64,000 bases of DNA from SB25 sp029560875 (GTDB lineage: Bacteria > Bacteroidota > Bacteroidia > Bacteroidales > Tenuifilaceae): positions 38,342 through 102,341 of the forward strand of contig DAOOPM010000010.1 of NCBI GenBank assembly GCA_035388225.1, written 5' to 3'. This document shows positions 25,703 to 34,002 of this stretch, piece by piece. Position numbers and translations under genes: made by a program. Below the pieces are notes generated by a model. The model searched no databases, was not told where the DNA came from, and saw nothing but the letters and a program-made list of their open reading frames with translations. Positions within the stretch are counted from its first letter, which is position 1. Every line of letters begins with the position of its first letter.

Positions 25703-28348
25703 ATGAAGAAAATAGTAATCTTCAGTATCCTAATAGCCACAATGCTAACCTCTTGCCAAAATTGGTTTAACCGCCATTTAATTGATGTTAAGGCAGAACG
25801 TATAGAGGTAAAAACAAAATTCAACGAAAGAATTAAGTTGATTCAGGAACACGACTCCAGTATCAACCAAATAATAAATAGTGAACTTTCACTAAAAGAG
25901 CGCGAAGGTTTTGAATTCCTTTACGCCTATATGCCTTTGAGCGATTTGGCTATGCATAACAGTAACTATGTGCTAAAGCAGGTAAAATCATCGCTTGAGG
26001 CTAAATCGTTCTTTAAGTGGGGCAAAAAGATTCCTTCGGATATTTTTCTTCATTTCGTCCTACCCTATCGTATCAATAATGAATATACCGACTCTGCCCG
26101 TCAGGTTTTCCTTGCAGAACTGAAAGGACGCCTCGAAGGATTGAGTATGTACGATGCCGCCCTAGAGGTTAACCACTGGTGCCACGAGAAGGTTATCTAC
26201 AAATCGACCGACGAAAGGACATCGGGACCGTTAACCACCGTTCGTACTGCATTTGGACGCTGTGGCGAGGAATCTACATTTGCAGTTGCAGCGCTACGCT
26301 CAGTGGGTATTCCTGCCCGCCAAGTTTACACTCCACGCTGGGCGCATACCGACGATAACCACGCTTGGGTAGAAGTTTGGGTAGATGGCAAATGGTACTT
26401 CCTTGGCGCTTGTGAACCTGAGCCAGAACTAAATATGGGTTGGTTTGCTGGCCCTGCAAAAAGAGCTATGATGATGCGCACTTTTGTATTCGGCAAATAC
26501 ACAGGTAACGAAGAAAAACTAACCGATTCAGAATGGTTCACCGAAATCAACCTGCTTGGCAACTATGCTCCTACCAAAAACCTCAACATTAAAGTAATTG
26601 ACGAAAATGGGAATGCTGTAAGCGAAGCTAAAATTGAGTTTCAACTTTACAATTATGCTGAGTTTTATCCAATAGGAACAAAACAAACCAACGAGGAGGG
26701 CGCATGCTCACTCACTACAGGATTTGGCGATTTAATTGTATGGGCATCGAAAGATAATAGGATTGGTTTTTCCAAAGCCGATAAAGATGCAACTGATATA
26801 ACTATTAGCATTGCAGAAAATCCAAACTTTGCAGATTTGGATTTAACTTTAACGCCTCCAGCAGAGCAACCTGTAACCCAAGCAGACCAATCAAAAGCCG
26901 AAGCTAATAACGCTAGGTTAAAGGAAGAGGATGCCATTCGCAATAAGTACATTGCAACGTTTATTGACTCTGCATCGGCAGCAAATCTTGCAATGGAAAA
27001 GGGCGTAAACATTGATGAAACCTGGAGATACCTAAAACTGAGCCGCGGAAATTGGCAGGAGATTTACAACTTCATCAAGGAACTTGACGGAAAGGATTTA
27101 ACAGTAGGATTGGCTATTCTTAATAGTATATCAGAGAAGGATTTGCACGATATTACAGCATCAACATTGCAGGACCACATTGCAACCGTTGATTCTTTCC
27201 CTTCGATAATTGATAGCCGAGACTTTAAGGATTTTGACAAGTACGTTCTTTCGCCTAGAATTGGCAGAGAGTTCGTTTCTCCTTGGAGAAGTTTCCTACA
27301 AAACTCATTCACATTCGACGAAATTGGCTTCTTTCGCAACAATCCATACAGCATTGCGAAGTGGATTAAAGAGAATATCACTATTGATAAGGAAAGCAAC
27401 TACTACAAAGTTCCGATTAGCCCCGAAAGCGTATTTAAGTTGAGAGTTGCCGATGAATACTCACGTGACGTATTCTTTGTGGCCGCTTGCCGTAGTTTTG
27501 GAATCCCCGCTAGGCTTGAACCATCAACCAAGCGTCCACAATTCTTAATGCGCGACAAGTGGAACGATGTGGTTTTTGAAGAAACCGCTGAGCAGGTGTT
27601 CCCTAAGGGCACGTTGAATTTGAACCTTGGCAACAATCTTCCAATTCAGAAACCACAATACTACACACATTTCACCATTGGTAAATTGGAGAAAGGTAAA
27701 TTCGTTTCGCTCGATTTTGAAACAGACCCCAACGTAAATAATCTACCTGCAAAAATTAGCCTAGATGCTGGATTTTACAGGTTAATCACCGGAAATCGGT
27801 TAAGCAATGGTACGGTACTTTGCAAGTTCAAGTATTTTGAGATTAAGGAAAATCAAACAACAACTGTATCCCTTGAGTTCAACGAGAATAACAGCCCGAG
27901 CCAGATTTCTGGAATGATTAATACCGAAACGGCAATCCCTAACCTAAATGGTGAAAACAGCGGAACAATTGGCGAGTTGGTTAAAGAAAAATCGGTTGTT
28001 GTGGCAATAGTTGAGCCCAACAAGGAGCCCACAAAGCATTTAATGGTCGATATGGCCGCTGTAAAATCCGATTTCGACAAATGGGGAGGCAATGTTGTTT
28101 TTGTGGTTGGAAAAGATAAAATGACCGAAGATTTCAACCCGAATAGCTTTAGCAATCTTCCAAACTCATCGAAATATGGATACGATAAGGAGCAAACACT
28201 TGCCAAGGCCATTGCCGAGGGATGTAATAAAGCTTTGTCGACAAACTATCCTATAGTAACAGTTATCAACCCAAAAGGCGAAGTTATTTTCTACTCCGAG
28301 GGTTATAGCATTGGTTTAGGCGAGCAAGTTTTAAAAGCATTGAAGTAG
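25703..28348 (+). CDS. Lipoprotein with an active and a degenerate transglutaminase-like domain
   Basis: The 881-residue product has a lipoprotein signal (MKKIVIFSILIATMLTSC, Cys18). A transglutaminase-like domain over about residues 130-270 has Cys187 in GRCGEES, His220 in NHAWVEVWVDG and the following Asp. An Ig/carboxypeptidase-regulatory-like module follows (about 290-390). A second transglutaminase-like segment (about 540-640, VFFVAACRSFGIPARLEP) lacks the Cys and His at the equivalent positions. The C-terminal part (about 660-881) includes a thioredoxin-like region (VVFVVGKDK, YPIVTVINPKGEVIFYSEG) without a CxxC. Such cell-surface proteins cleave or crosslink peptides or sugars; the substrate is unknown. 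It overlaps cutC by one base. Confidence 0.8.
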   Translation: MKKIVIFSILIATMLTSCQNWFNRHLIDVKAERIEVKTKFNERIKLIQEHDSSINQIINSELSLKEREGFEFLYAYMPLSDLAMHNSNYVLKQVKSSLEAKSFFKWGKKIPSDIFLHFVLPYRINNEYTDSARQVFLAELKGRLEGLSMYDAALEVNHWCHEKVIYKSTDERTSGPLTTVRTAFGRCGEESTFAVAALRSVGIPARQVYTPRWAHTDDNHAWVEVWVDGKWYFLGACEPEPELNMGWFAGPAKRAMMMRTFVFGKYTGNEEKLTDSEWFTEINLLGNYAPTKNLNIKVIDENGNAVSEAKIEFQLYNYAEFYPIGTKQTNEEGACSLTTGFGDLIVWASKDNRIGFSKADKDATDITISIAENPNFADLDLTLTPPAEQPVTQADQSKAEANNARLKEEDAIRNKYIATFIDSASAANLAMEKGVNIDETWRYLKLSRGNWQEIYNFIKELDGKDLTVGLAILNSISEKDLHDITASTLQDHIATVDSFPSIIDSRDFKDFDKYVLSPRIGREFVSPWRSFLQNSFTFDEIGFFRNNPYSIAKWIKENITIDKESNYYKVPISPESVFKLRVADEYSRDVFFVAACRSFGIPARLEPSTKRPQFLMRDKWNDVVFEETAEQVFPKGTLNLNLGNNLPIQKPQYYTHFTIGKLEKGKFVSLDFETDPNVNNLPAKISLDAGFYRLITGNRLSNGTVLCKFKYFEIKENQTTTVSLEFNENNSPSQISGMINTETAIPNLNGENSGTIGELVKEKSVVVAIVEPNKEPTKHLMVDMAAVKSDFDKWGGNVVFVVGKDKMTEDFNPNSFSNLPNSSKYGYDKEQTLAKAIAEGCNKALSTNYPIVTVINPKGEVIFYSEGYSIGLGEQVLKALK

Positions 28349-29094
28349 TGAAAGGATTCACCCTTGAGGTTTGCGCCAATTCGGTTCAAAGTGCTATAAA
28401 CGCTCAAATAGCAGGAGCAAAAAGAATTGAACTCTGCGAAAATCTTTTTATTGGCGGAACAACTCCTTCGTATGGTTGCATAAAAACTACCCGTGAGAGA
28501 GTTGATATCGCTATAAATATACTTATCCGCCCAAGGATTGGCGATTTCCTTTACTCCGATATTGAATTTGAGCAAATCAAAAACGATATTCTCGTTGCAA
28601 AGCAACTTGGTGTTAATGGAATAGTTTGCGGCATTCTGCTACCAAACGGCGAAGTGGACACTGAAAGAACCGATGAACTGGTTGAACTGAGTAAGCCCTT
28701 AACATTTACATTCCATAGAGCATTCGACTTCACTCCTGACCCCTATAAAGCACTGGAGGATATCATTAAAACGGGAGCAACGCATATATTAACATCTGGT
28801 CAAAAGAATAAGGCTGCCGACTCCGTTGATTTACTGTATGAACTTGTTAAAAAAGCAGCAAATAGAGTTGTAATAATGCCTGGTAGCGGAATAAATGCTG
28901 ATACTATTAAACGTATTGTAAATACTGGGGCAAATGAATTCCATATGAGTGGAGTTAAGGATGTTGAGAGCAAAATGATTTACCGAAAGGAGAACTTAAC
29001 TCTTAATGGAAATTCACTACCCGATTATGTAAACCAAATTTCGGATGTTGAGTCTATAAAAATGGTTGTTGAGTACTTAAATTTGCATTTTTAA
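28348..29094 (+). CDS. cutC: Copper homeostasis protein CutC
   Basis: The 248-residue TIM-barrel protein begins at GTG 28348, overlapping the previous stop as TAGTG, which indicates translational coupling. Family landmarks are EVCANSVQSAINAQIAGAKRIELCEN, ILIRPRIGDFLYSD, TFHRAFDF and VIMPGSGINADTI. CutC was linked genetically to copper tolerance, but its biochemical function remains unclear. Its operon with a transglutaminase lipoprotein and a metal transporter fusion is unusual. Confidence 0.93.
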   Translation: MKGFTLEVCANSVQSAINAQIAGAKRIELCENLFIGGTTPSYGCIKTTRERVDIAINILIRPRIGDFLYSDIEFEQIKNDILVAKQLGVNGIVCGILLPNGEVDTERTDELVELSKPLTFTFHRAFDFTPDPYKALEDIIKTGATHILTSGQKNKAADSVDLLYELVKKAANRVVIMPGSGINADTIKRIVNTGANEFHMSGVKDVESKMIYRKENLTLNGNSLPDYVNQISDVESIKMVVEYLNLHF

Positions 29095-29104
29095 TTTTAA
29101 CAAA

Positions 29105-29983
29105 ATGAGCAATTTGATTGATAAAGCAGAATTTGACAGAATCGTCCTTAAAGCACAACAAGAAGAGATTACTGGATTCCACATATACAAACGTTTAGCC
29201 GCCATTGAGAAGGACGAAGCCAACAAGAATGTTTTGGCCAGAATTGCTGGTGAAGAACTCGACCACTATAATTTTTTCAAAGGTATTTCTGGAAAAGAAG
29301 TAAAACCAAAAAGTTCAAGAGTAAATTTCTTTGTTCTTATGGCTAAGGTTTTAGGCTTAACATTTGCCATCAAACTAATGGAAAAGCAGGAAGTTAACGC
29401 CCAAAGCATCTACGAACAACTAATACCTCACCTTCCTCAAATAAAAGACATAATGGAATCGGAGGAAGCGCACGAGAAAGAACTTATAGATATGATTAAG
29501 GAGGAGCGTTTGGACTATATCGGCTCCATTGTTCTTGGCCTAAACGATGCCCTAGTAGAACTAACAGGGGCGCTTGCAGGTTTTAGCCTTGCATTGCAAA
29601 ACACAAAACTAATTGCAATTGTAGGGCTTATTACAGGTATTGCTGCATCGCTTTCGATGGCAGCATCGCAGTACCTTTCCGTAAAAACAGATGGTGAGAA
29701 AAATGCAGGGAAATCTGCTTTATACACAGGTATTGCTTATGTATTGACCGTTGCGGTTCTTATTACTCCCTTCTTATTACTTACATCATATTTCGTAGCC
29801 CTAGGAGTTGCATTATTCTCGGCAGTATTGATAATATTCCTTTTCAACTACTACATATCAGTTGCCAAGGACTTGAACTTTAAGCACCGATTCCTTGAAA
29901 TGACCATTATAAGTTTAGGAGTATCGGCGCTAACTTTTGGTATTGGGCTTTTAATTAGAAACTATTTTGGAATTGACATTTAG
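29105..29983 (+). CDS. Rubrerythrin-like domain fused to a VIT1/CCC1-type membrane transporter
   Basis: The 292-residue protein has an N-terminal ferritin-like four-helix domain (about residues 1-135) with E-x-x-H-type metal ligands (QEEITGFHIYK, EELDHYNFF, EEAHEKEL). It is joined to a VIT1/CCC1-type membrane domain of about five helices (about 140-292). The first helix GSIVLGLNDALVELTGALAGFSLAL is the conserved VIT signature. Related erythrin-VIT fusions export iron or manganese from the cytosol. It follows cutC by ten bases. The stop is immediately followed by the flavin reductase ATG. Confidence 0.88.
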   Translation: MSNLIDKAEFDRIVLKAQQEEITGFHIYKRLAAIEKDEANKNVLARIAGEELDHYNFFKGISGKEVKPKSSRVNFFVLMAKVLGLTFAIKLMEKQEVNAQSIYEQLIPHLPQIKDIMESEEAHEKELIDMIKEERLDYIGSIVLGLNDALVELTGALAGFSLALQNTKLIAIVGLITGIAASLSMAASQYLSVKTDGEKNAGKSALYTGIAYVLTVAVLITPFLLLTSYFVALGVALFSAVLIIFLFNYYISVAKDLNFKHRFLEMTIISLGVSALTFGIGLLIRNYFGIDI

Positions 29984-29984
29984 T

Positions 29985-30503
29985 ATGAAAAAGATAGAGG
30001 AATTCAACACAATTTCACCATTTGAGTTAACTGAGAACCTTTTCAACTCGTTGGATAATGATTGGATGCTTATTACCGCTGGCGAAGAGAAGAAATTCAA
30101 CACTATGACCGCATCGTGGGGTGGATTTGGGATACTATGGAATAAGCCAGTGGCTTTTATATTTATAAGACCTCAGCGCTACACCTTTGAGTTCACTGAG
30201 CACAACAACCATTTCACGCTCAGTTTCTTTGATGAGCAACACCGTGATGCTTTAAATTTTTGCGGAGCAAAATCGGGCAGAGATTTCGATAAAGCTAAGG
30301 AGACGGGACTTACACCAATAAAAACCAATAATGGTATTGCCTTTAAGGAGTCGAGATTGATTGTTGAATGCGAAAAACTATACGCAGATTTTCTTAAAGC
30401 AGAAAATTTCATTGACAAGGGAATAATTCAAAAAAACTATCCTAAGTCCGATTTTCACAGGATGTATATTGGAGAGATAAAGAGTGTTTGTAGAAAAGGT
30501 TAG
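29985..30503 (+). CDS. Flavin reductase family protein (FMN-binding split barrel)
   Basis: The 172-residue protein has the flavin-reductase-like split barrel: FNTMTASWGGFGILWNKP binds FMN, FIFIRPQRYTFEF follows, and FTLSFFDEQHRDALNFCGAKSGRD is typical of the family. It may reduce flavin or act as an NADPH-linked oxidoreductase; the partner is unknown. ATG 29985 gives MKKIEEFNTI; an earlier in-frame ATG at 29967 lies inside the previous gene. It ends the operon and its stop overlaps the convergent hslR stop in TTAG. Confidence 0.85.
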   Translation: MKKIEEFNTISPFELTENLFNSLDNDWMLITAGEEKKFNTMTASWGGFGILWNKPVAFIFIRPQRYTFEFTEHNNHFTLSFFDEQHRDALNFCGAKSGRDFDKAKETGLTPIKTNNGIAFKESRLIVECEKLYADFLKAENFIDKGIIQKNYPKSDFHRMYIGEIKSVCRKG

Positions 30504-30928
30504 TCCTTTGCCTTCTCGTCCTCATCGTCCCAGTCGAAACCCTCGAAACCATCCTCGAAAAGTTCGTCCAATGAGCGGCGGTCTTTTTTAGTGGGCCGAC
30601 CAGTACCGCGTTCGCGGTAGATGTTAAAAGCCATAAATGCAGGGTCGAGTTTCTGCAACTCATCGGCAGGAGTTAAATTCTCAAGGTAATCCATAACAAG
30701 TTTTGCCCCTACCCTACTTTTGGGAAAACCCTTTACCTTAAAGGTATAATTAACAGGAGGTTTACGCACCACAACGGTATCGCCAATCTGAACTTCGCGG
30801 GCAGGCTTAACAATATTTCCGTTGATTGTTACCCTACCCTTTCTACAAAACTCAATGGCAATGCTGCGGGTTTTAAAAATCCGCACGCTCCAAAGCCACT
30901 TATCAATCCTTGTAGAAGTTTCGGTCAC
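30500..30928 (-). CDS. hslR: S4-domain RNA-binding protein, Hsp15/HslR-like
   Basis: The 142-residue protein has an N-terminal S4 domain (RIDKWLWSVRIFKTRSIAIE ... GRVTINGNIVKPAREVQIGD, about residues 7-60). A basic linker and a strongly acidic C-terminal tail follow (about 120-142). In E. coli Hsp15 binds free 50S subunits carrying a stalled peptidyl-tRNA. Its position one base after pth, whose product hydrolyses peptidyl-tRNA, fits a shared rescue role. Confidence 0.88.
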   Translation of the reverse strand: MTETSTRIDKWLWSVRIFKTRSIAIEFCRKGRVTINGNIVKPAREVQIGDTVVVRKPPVNYTFKVKGFPKSRVGAKLVMDYLENLTPADELQKLDPAFMAFNIYRERGTGRPTKKDRRSLDELFEDGFEGFDWDDEDEKAKD

Positions 30929-30929
30929 T

Positions 30930-31493
30930 CTACTTACTATTAAAAAAGTTCATTGTACGTTCAACGCCAATTGTACCAAAACTGACTATAGCCTCGCCAG
31001 CTTTCACAATTCTTTCAGGAAGAATTTTCTCCTCCTCTTCGGTCCATTCACCTAGCACATAGTCAACCTGGCGACCTTTAGAAAAATCGCTTCCAATCCC
31101 AAACCTCAACCTCGCGTAGGCATTCGTGCCAAGCACTTCGTTGATACTCTTCAGCCCATTATGACCACCATCGCTACCATTTTGGCGAATGCGAATTGCC
31201 CCTATGGGCAAGGCTAAATCATCAACAATAACAAAAACATTCTCAAGTGGTATATTTTCCTTTTGCATCCAGTAATTAACCGCCTTTCCGCTAAGGTTCA
31301 TATAGGTTGATGGTTTAAGCAAAACGTAGATGCGCCCCTTATGTTTTAGTTCAGCAACTGCACCATAACGGGAATCTACAAAAGAAATATTGGACGCCTT
31401 TGCCAGTGCGTCCAATACCTTAAATCCTATGTTGTGACGGGTATTGGAATACTCAGCACCAATATTCCCCAATCCTACAATTAGATACTTCAA
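30930..31493 (-). CDS. pth: Peptidyl-tRNA hydrolase
   Basis: The 187-residue enzyme releases peptides from peptidyl-tRNA dropped by ribosomes. Conserved segments are VGLGNIGAEYSNTRHNIGF (Asn and catalytic His near residue 20), KPSTYMNLSGKAV, VDDLALPIGAIRIR with the key Asp, and GGHNGLKSI. It sits between rplY and hslR with gaps of 12 and 1 bases, so the three genes form one operon. Confidence 0.96.
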   Translation of the reverse strand: MKYLIVGLGNIGAEYSNTRHNIGFKVLDALAKASNISFVDSRYGAVAELKHKGRIYVLLKPSTYMNLSGKAVNYWMQKENIPLENVFVIVDDLALPIGAIRIRQNGSDGGHNGLKSINEVLGTNAYARLRFGIGSDFSKGRQVDYVLGEWTEEEEKILPERIVKAGEAIVSFGTIGVERTMNFFNSK

Positions 31494-31505
31494 ACTCTAA
31501 ATAAA

Positions 31506-32081
31506 TTATTTCTTAGTTTCAACAGCGGCATCCTTAGCTGCACGAGTTGTTTTAACAGTTGCAATCACAACACTCTTTGGCTCAGCAATAGAGTATTTTT
31601 TGAATTCTAAATCGCCAACCATGATGCTTTTACCTAAGCCTAGGTCAGTAACATCGATATTGATGCTCTCAGGAAGGTCTTTAGCTAAACCGTTTACACG
31701 TAACTTACGAACAACCTGAACAAGTTTACCCCCTTGTTTAGCACCTTCAGCCTGACCATCAAGAACGATTGGTAAGCCAATGGTTATTTTCTTCTTATCG
31801 GAGATTTGAAGAAAATCTACGTGAAGAACTTTGTCGGAAACTGGGTGAAATTGAGTCTCTTTAATAACAGTGCTATAAACTTTACCTTCAACAGTAAGAT
31901 TTACGATGTAAACATTAGGAGTGTAAATGGCTTTCATTAACTCCTTCTCATCAACAGAAATCATTAAATTCTGGTCACCGCCATAGATGTTAGCAGGAAT
32001 TAAAGCCGATTTACGCATGTTTTTTGCGAAAGTCTTTCCAGTTTCTTTACGAACTGATGCACTTAAATCAAGTGTTTTCAT
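31506..32081 (-). CDS. rplY: 50S ribosomal protein L25/Ctc
   Basis: The 191-residue protein is the long CTC form: an N-terminal L25 domain (about residues 1-92) that binds 5S rRNA, with RKETGKTFAKNMRKSALIPANIYGG and FLQISDKKKITIGLPI, and a C-terminal beta domain. A lysine-rich tail ends the protein. The rplY-pth order is common in bacteria. It is preceded by a well-matched promoter and a structured leader, so it starts a separate unit from prs. Confidence 0.95.
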   Translation of the reverse strand: MKTLDLSASVRKETGKTFAKNMRKSALIPANIYGGDQNLMISVDEKELMKAIYTPNVYIVNLTVEGKVYSTVIKETQFHPVSDKVLHVDFLQISDKKKITIGLPIVLDGQAEGAKQGGKLVQVVRKLRVNGLAKDLPESINIDVTDLGLGKSIMVGDLEFKKYSIAEPKSVVIATVKTTRAAKDAAVETKK

Positions 32082-32121
32082 TGTTTTGTTATTTTTTTAG
32101 TTATTACTCTGGTATTACTCA

Positions 32122-32148
32122 GGACTACCCCTCATTTTTCCGTAGCCC
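32122..32148 (-). promoter_or_regulatory. Possible leader hairpin upstream of rplY
   Basis: On the transcript, GGGCTAC (32148-32142) can pair with GTAGTCC (32128-32122) through one G-U pair. It lies in the approximately 95-nt leader. This may be a ribosomal-protein autoregulatory element, but that is inferred only from position. Confidence 0.3.
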
Positions 32149-32182
32149 CCCATTGTACCATTTTGAGGGAAATTTTGGGTTG

Positions 32183-32213
32183 CAAAGATAGCAAAGTGAT
32201 TTTAAGAAACAAA
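32183..32213 (-). promoter_or_regulatory. rplY-pth-hslR promoter (-33 TTTG, -7 TATCTTTG)
   Basis: On the minus strand TTTG (32213-32210) and TATCTTTG (32190-32183) are separated by 19 bases, an exact match to the Bacteroidota promoter consensus. It sits just past the prs stop codon. Confidence 0.7.
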
Positions 32214-32217
32214 ATCG

Positions 32218-33162
32218 CTATATAATAAATCTGTCGCTGATTGATTGATAGTTATATACTTTATTGATAACATCGGCAAACAAATCGGCGACTGATAGCA
32301 CTCTAATCTTAGATGTATCTTTATCGGTTCTCAACGGAATTGTATCGGTAACAACCAATTCGGTGATTCTAGAATCACGAATCCTTTCGTATGCAGAACC
32401 CGATAACACTCCATGTGTTGCAAAAGCACGAACAGAGGCTGCTCCTTTTTCCATCATTAAATCGGCAGCCATAGTTAGAGTCCCTGCGGTATCTACCATA
32501 TCGTCTAGGATGATAACGTGTTTACCTTCAACCTCGCCAATAACGGTCATCTCTCCTACCTGATTTGCTTTCTCACGACTCTTGTGGCAAACCACCAACG
32601 ATGAGTTCAGGAAGCGCGAGTAGGCATTTGCACGTTTTGCTCCGCCCATATCGGGAGCAGCAATGGCAATTGGGTCGAGGTTAAGACTTTTGATATAAGG
32701 AACAAAAATTGATGATGCGTACAAATGGTCAACTGGAACATCGAAGAAACCTTGTATTTGGTCTGCATGCAAATCCATGGTCATAACACGGTCAACACCC
32801 GCAGCACGGAGCATATTGGCAACCATCTTTGCACCAATAGCCACGCGTGGCTTATCCTTCCTATCCTGACGAGCCCATCCAAAGTATGGCAGCACAGCCA
32901 CAACTTTATATGCCGATGCCCTATGCGCAGCATCAACCATCAAAAGGAGCTCAAAAAGATTATCTACAGGAGGAAACGTTGATTGGATAATAAAAACGGT
33001 GCAACCACGCACCGATTCATCATAGGATGGTTGAAACTCACCATCGCTGAAAACTGTAATATTCGATTTTCCTAGCGGAATGCCAAAACTCTGTGCAATT
33101 TTCTCAGAAAGATAGCGGGAACTCCGACCAGTAAAGAACTTTATTTGGTGTTTGCTGTGCAT
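32218..33162 (-). CDS. prs: Ribose-phosphate pyrophosphokinase
   Basis: The 314-residue enzyme makes PRPP from ribose 5-phosphate and ATP for nucleotide, His and Trp synthesis. Landmarks are FSDGEFQPSYDESVRG, YFGWARQDRKDKPRVAIGAKMVAN (split here for brevity as YFGWARQDRK and RVAIGAKMVAN), MDLHADQIQGFFD and the PRPP loop DDMVDTAGT. Length and motif order match the canonical class I enzyme. It has its own -7 box. Confidence 0.96.
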   Translation of the reverse strand: MHSKHQIKFFTGRSSRYLSEKIAQSFGIPLGKSNITVFSDGEFQPSYDESVRGCTVFIIQSTFPPVDNLFELLLMVDAAHRASAYKVVAVLPYFGWARQDRKDKPRVAIGAKMVANMLRAAGVDRVMTMDLHADQIQGFFDVPVDHLYASSIFVPYIKSLNLDPIAIAAPDMGGAKRANAYSRFLNSSLVVCHKSREKANQVGEMTVIGEVEGKHVIILDDMVDTAGTLTMAADLMMEKGAASVRAFATHGVLSGSAYERIRDSRITELVVTDTIPLRTDKDTSKIRVLSVADLFADVINKVYNYQSISDRFII

Positions 33163-33190
33163 TTTGGGATATTTTTCCAGTTAATGCCCG

Positions 33191-33198
33191 CAAATTTA
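33191..33198 (-). promoter_or_regulatory. -7 box for prs
   Basis: TAAATTTG on the minus strand fits TAnnTTTG, about 28 bases before the prs ATG. No -33 element is evident. Confidence 0.4.
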
Positions 33199-33204
33199 CA
33201 AAAA

Positions 33205-33837
33205 TTACCAAATCTTCTCAGCACTTTCGAGCTGGTTTATTTTAGTATTTTTATTTATCTCCTCTATATACCGTAGAATCTCCTCTCTGCCAGTTCTTGT
33301 TACAGCAGAACTAGTAAACATCTGAGGTAATTCCTCCCATGTATTCAACATCTCAGCAGAGAAGGCATCCATATTTGCCTGTAAAGCGCCACTTGAAACC
33401 TTATCGGTTTTGGTAAATACCAACGCAAATGGAATTTGATGCTCACCAAGCCAATTCACAAAATCGATATCGATTTGCTGAGGTTCAAGGCGTGAATCAA
33501 TAAGTACAAATAAAAGGTAAAGATTTTCGCGCTTAAGAATGTAATTTGTGATGATATCGGAGAATGCCTTACGGTCGCTTTTTGAAACTTTTGCGTATCC
33601 GTATCCGGGTAAATCCACCAAGTTCCACTCCTCATTAATCAGGAAATGATTTATTAACTGAGTTTTTCCTGGCGTTTGCGAAACCTTTGCTAAAGCTTTA
33701 GTACAAGTAAGCATATTGATAAGCGAAGACTTACCCACATTTGAGCGACCTATAAAAGCGTACTCAGGCTTGTTGGAAATTGGAGCTTTCTCAACACGCG
33801 GATAACTAGCCACGAATTTCGCAGTACGAATTACCAT
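33205..33837 (-). CDS. engB: Ribosome-biogenesis GTPase EngB/YsxC/YihA
   Basis: The 210-residue GTPase has G1 GRSNVGKSSLIN (about residues 31-42), G2 Thr in SQTPGKTQ, G3 DLPGYGYAKV and G4 FTKTDKVS. It helps late 50S subunit assembly. The compact single-domain length matches the family. It has a promoter that partly overlaps the terminator of the upstream dipeptidase gene. Confidence 0.95.
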   Translation of the reverse strand: MVIRTAKFVASYPRVEKAPISNKPEYAFIGRSNVGKSSLINMLTCTKALAKVSQTPGKTQLINHFLINEEWNLVDLPGYGYAKVSKSDRKAFSDIITNYILKRENLYLLFVLIDSRLEPQQIDIDFVNWLGEHQIPFALVFTKTDKVSSGALQANMDAFSAEMLNTWEELPQMFTSSAVTRTGREEILRYIEEINKNTKINQLESAEKIW

Positions 33838-33883
33838 AGCTTAAGGTTTAAATTAATAAATTATTTGTCCCAGAATTCGACTT

Positions 33884-33916
33884 CAAAGATACACCCGAAA
33901 AATAAAAAAAAGCAAA
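33884..33916 (-). promoter_or_regulatory. engB promoter (-33 TTTG, -7 TATCTTTG)
   Basis: TTTG (33916-33913) and TATCTTTG (33891-33884) on the minus strand are 21 bases apart. The -33 box lies in the outer end of the preceding terminator stem. Confidence 0.55.
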
Positions 33917-33981
33917 CCTTTAGTCAATAAGTTCCTTTTTACCAATAATATCGACAAAAAAGAACTTACAGACTAAGGTTT
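33903..33981 (-). terminator. Long terminator hairpin after the dipeptidase gene
   Basis: The arms at 33914-33940 and 33956-33981 are near-perfect inverted repeats of about 25 bases with a 15-base loop. On the minus strand they are followed by GCTTTTTTTTA (33913-33903). Confidence 0.8.
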
Positions 33982-34002
33982 ACGTTTCAGCAATATAAAT
34001 AG

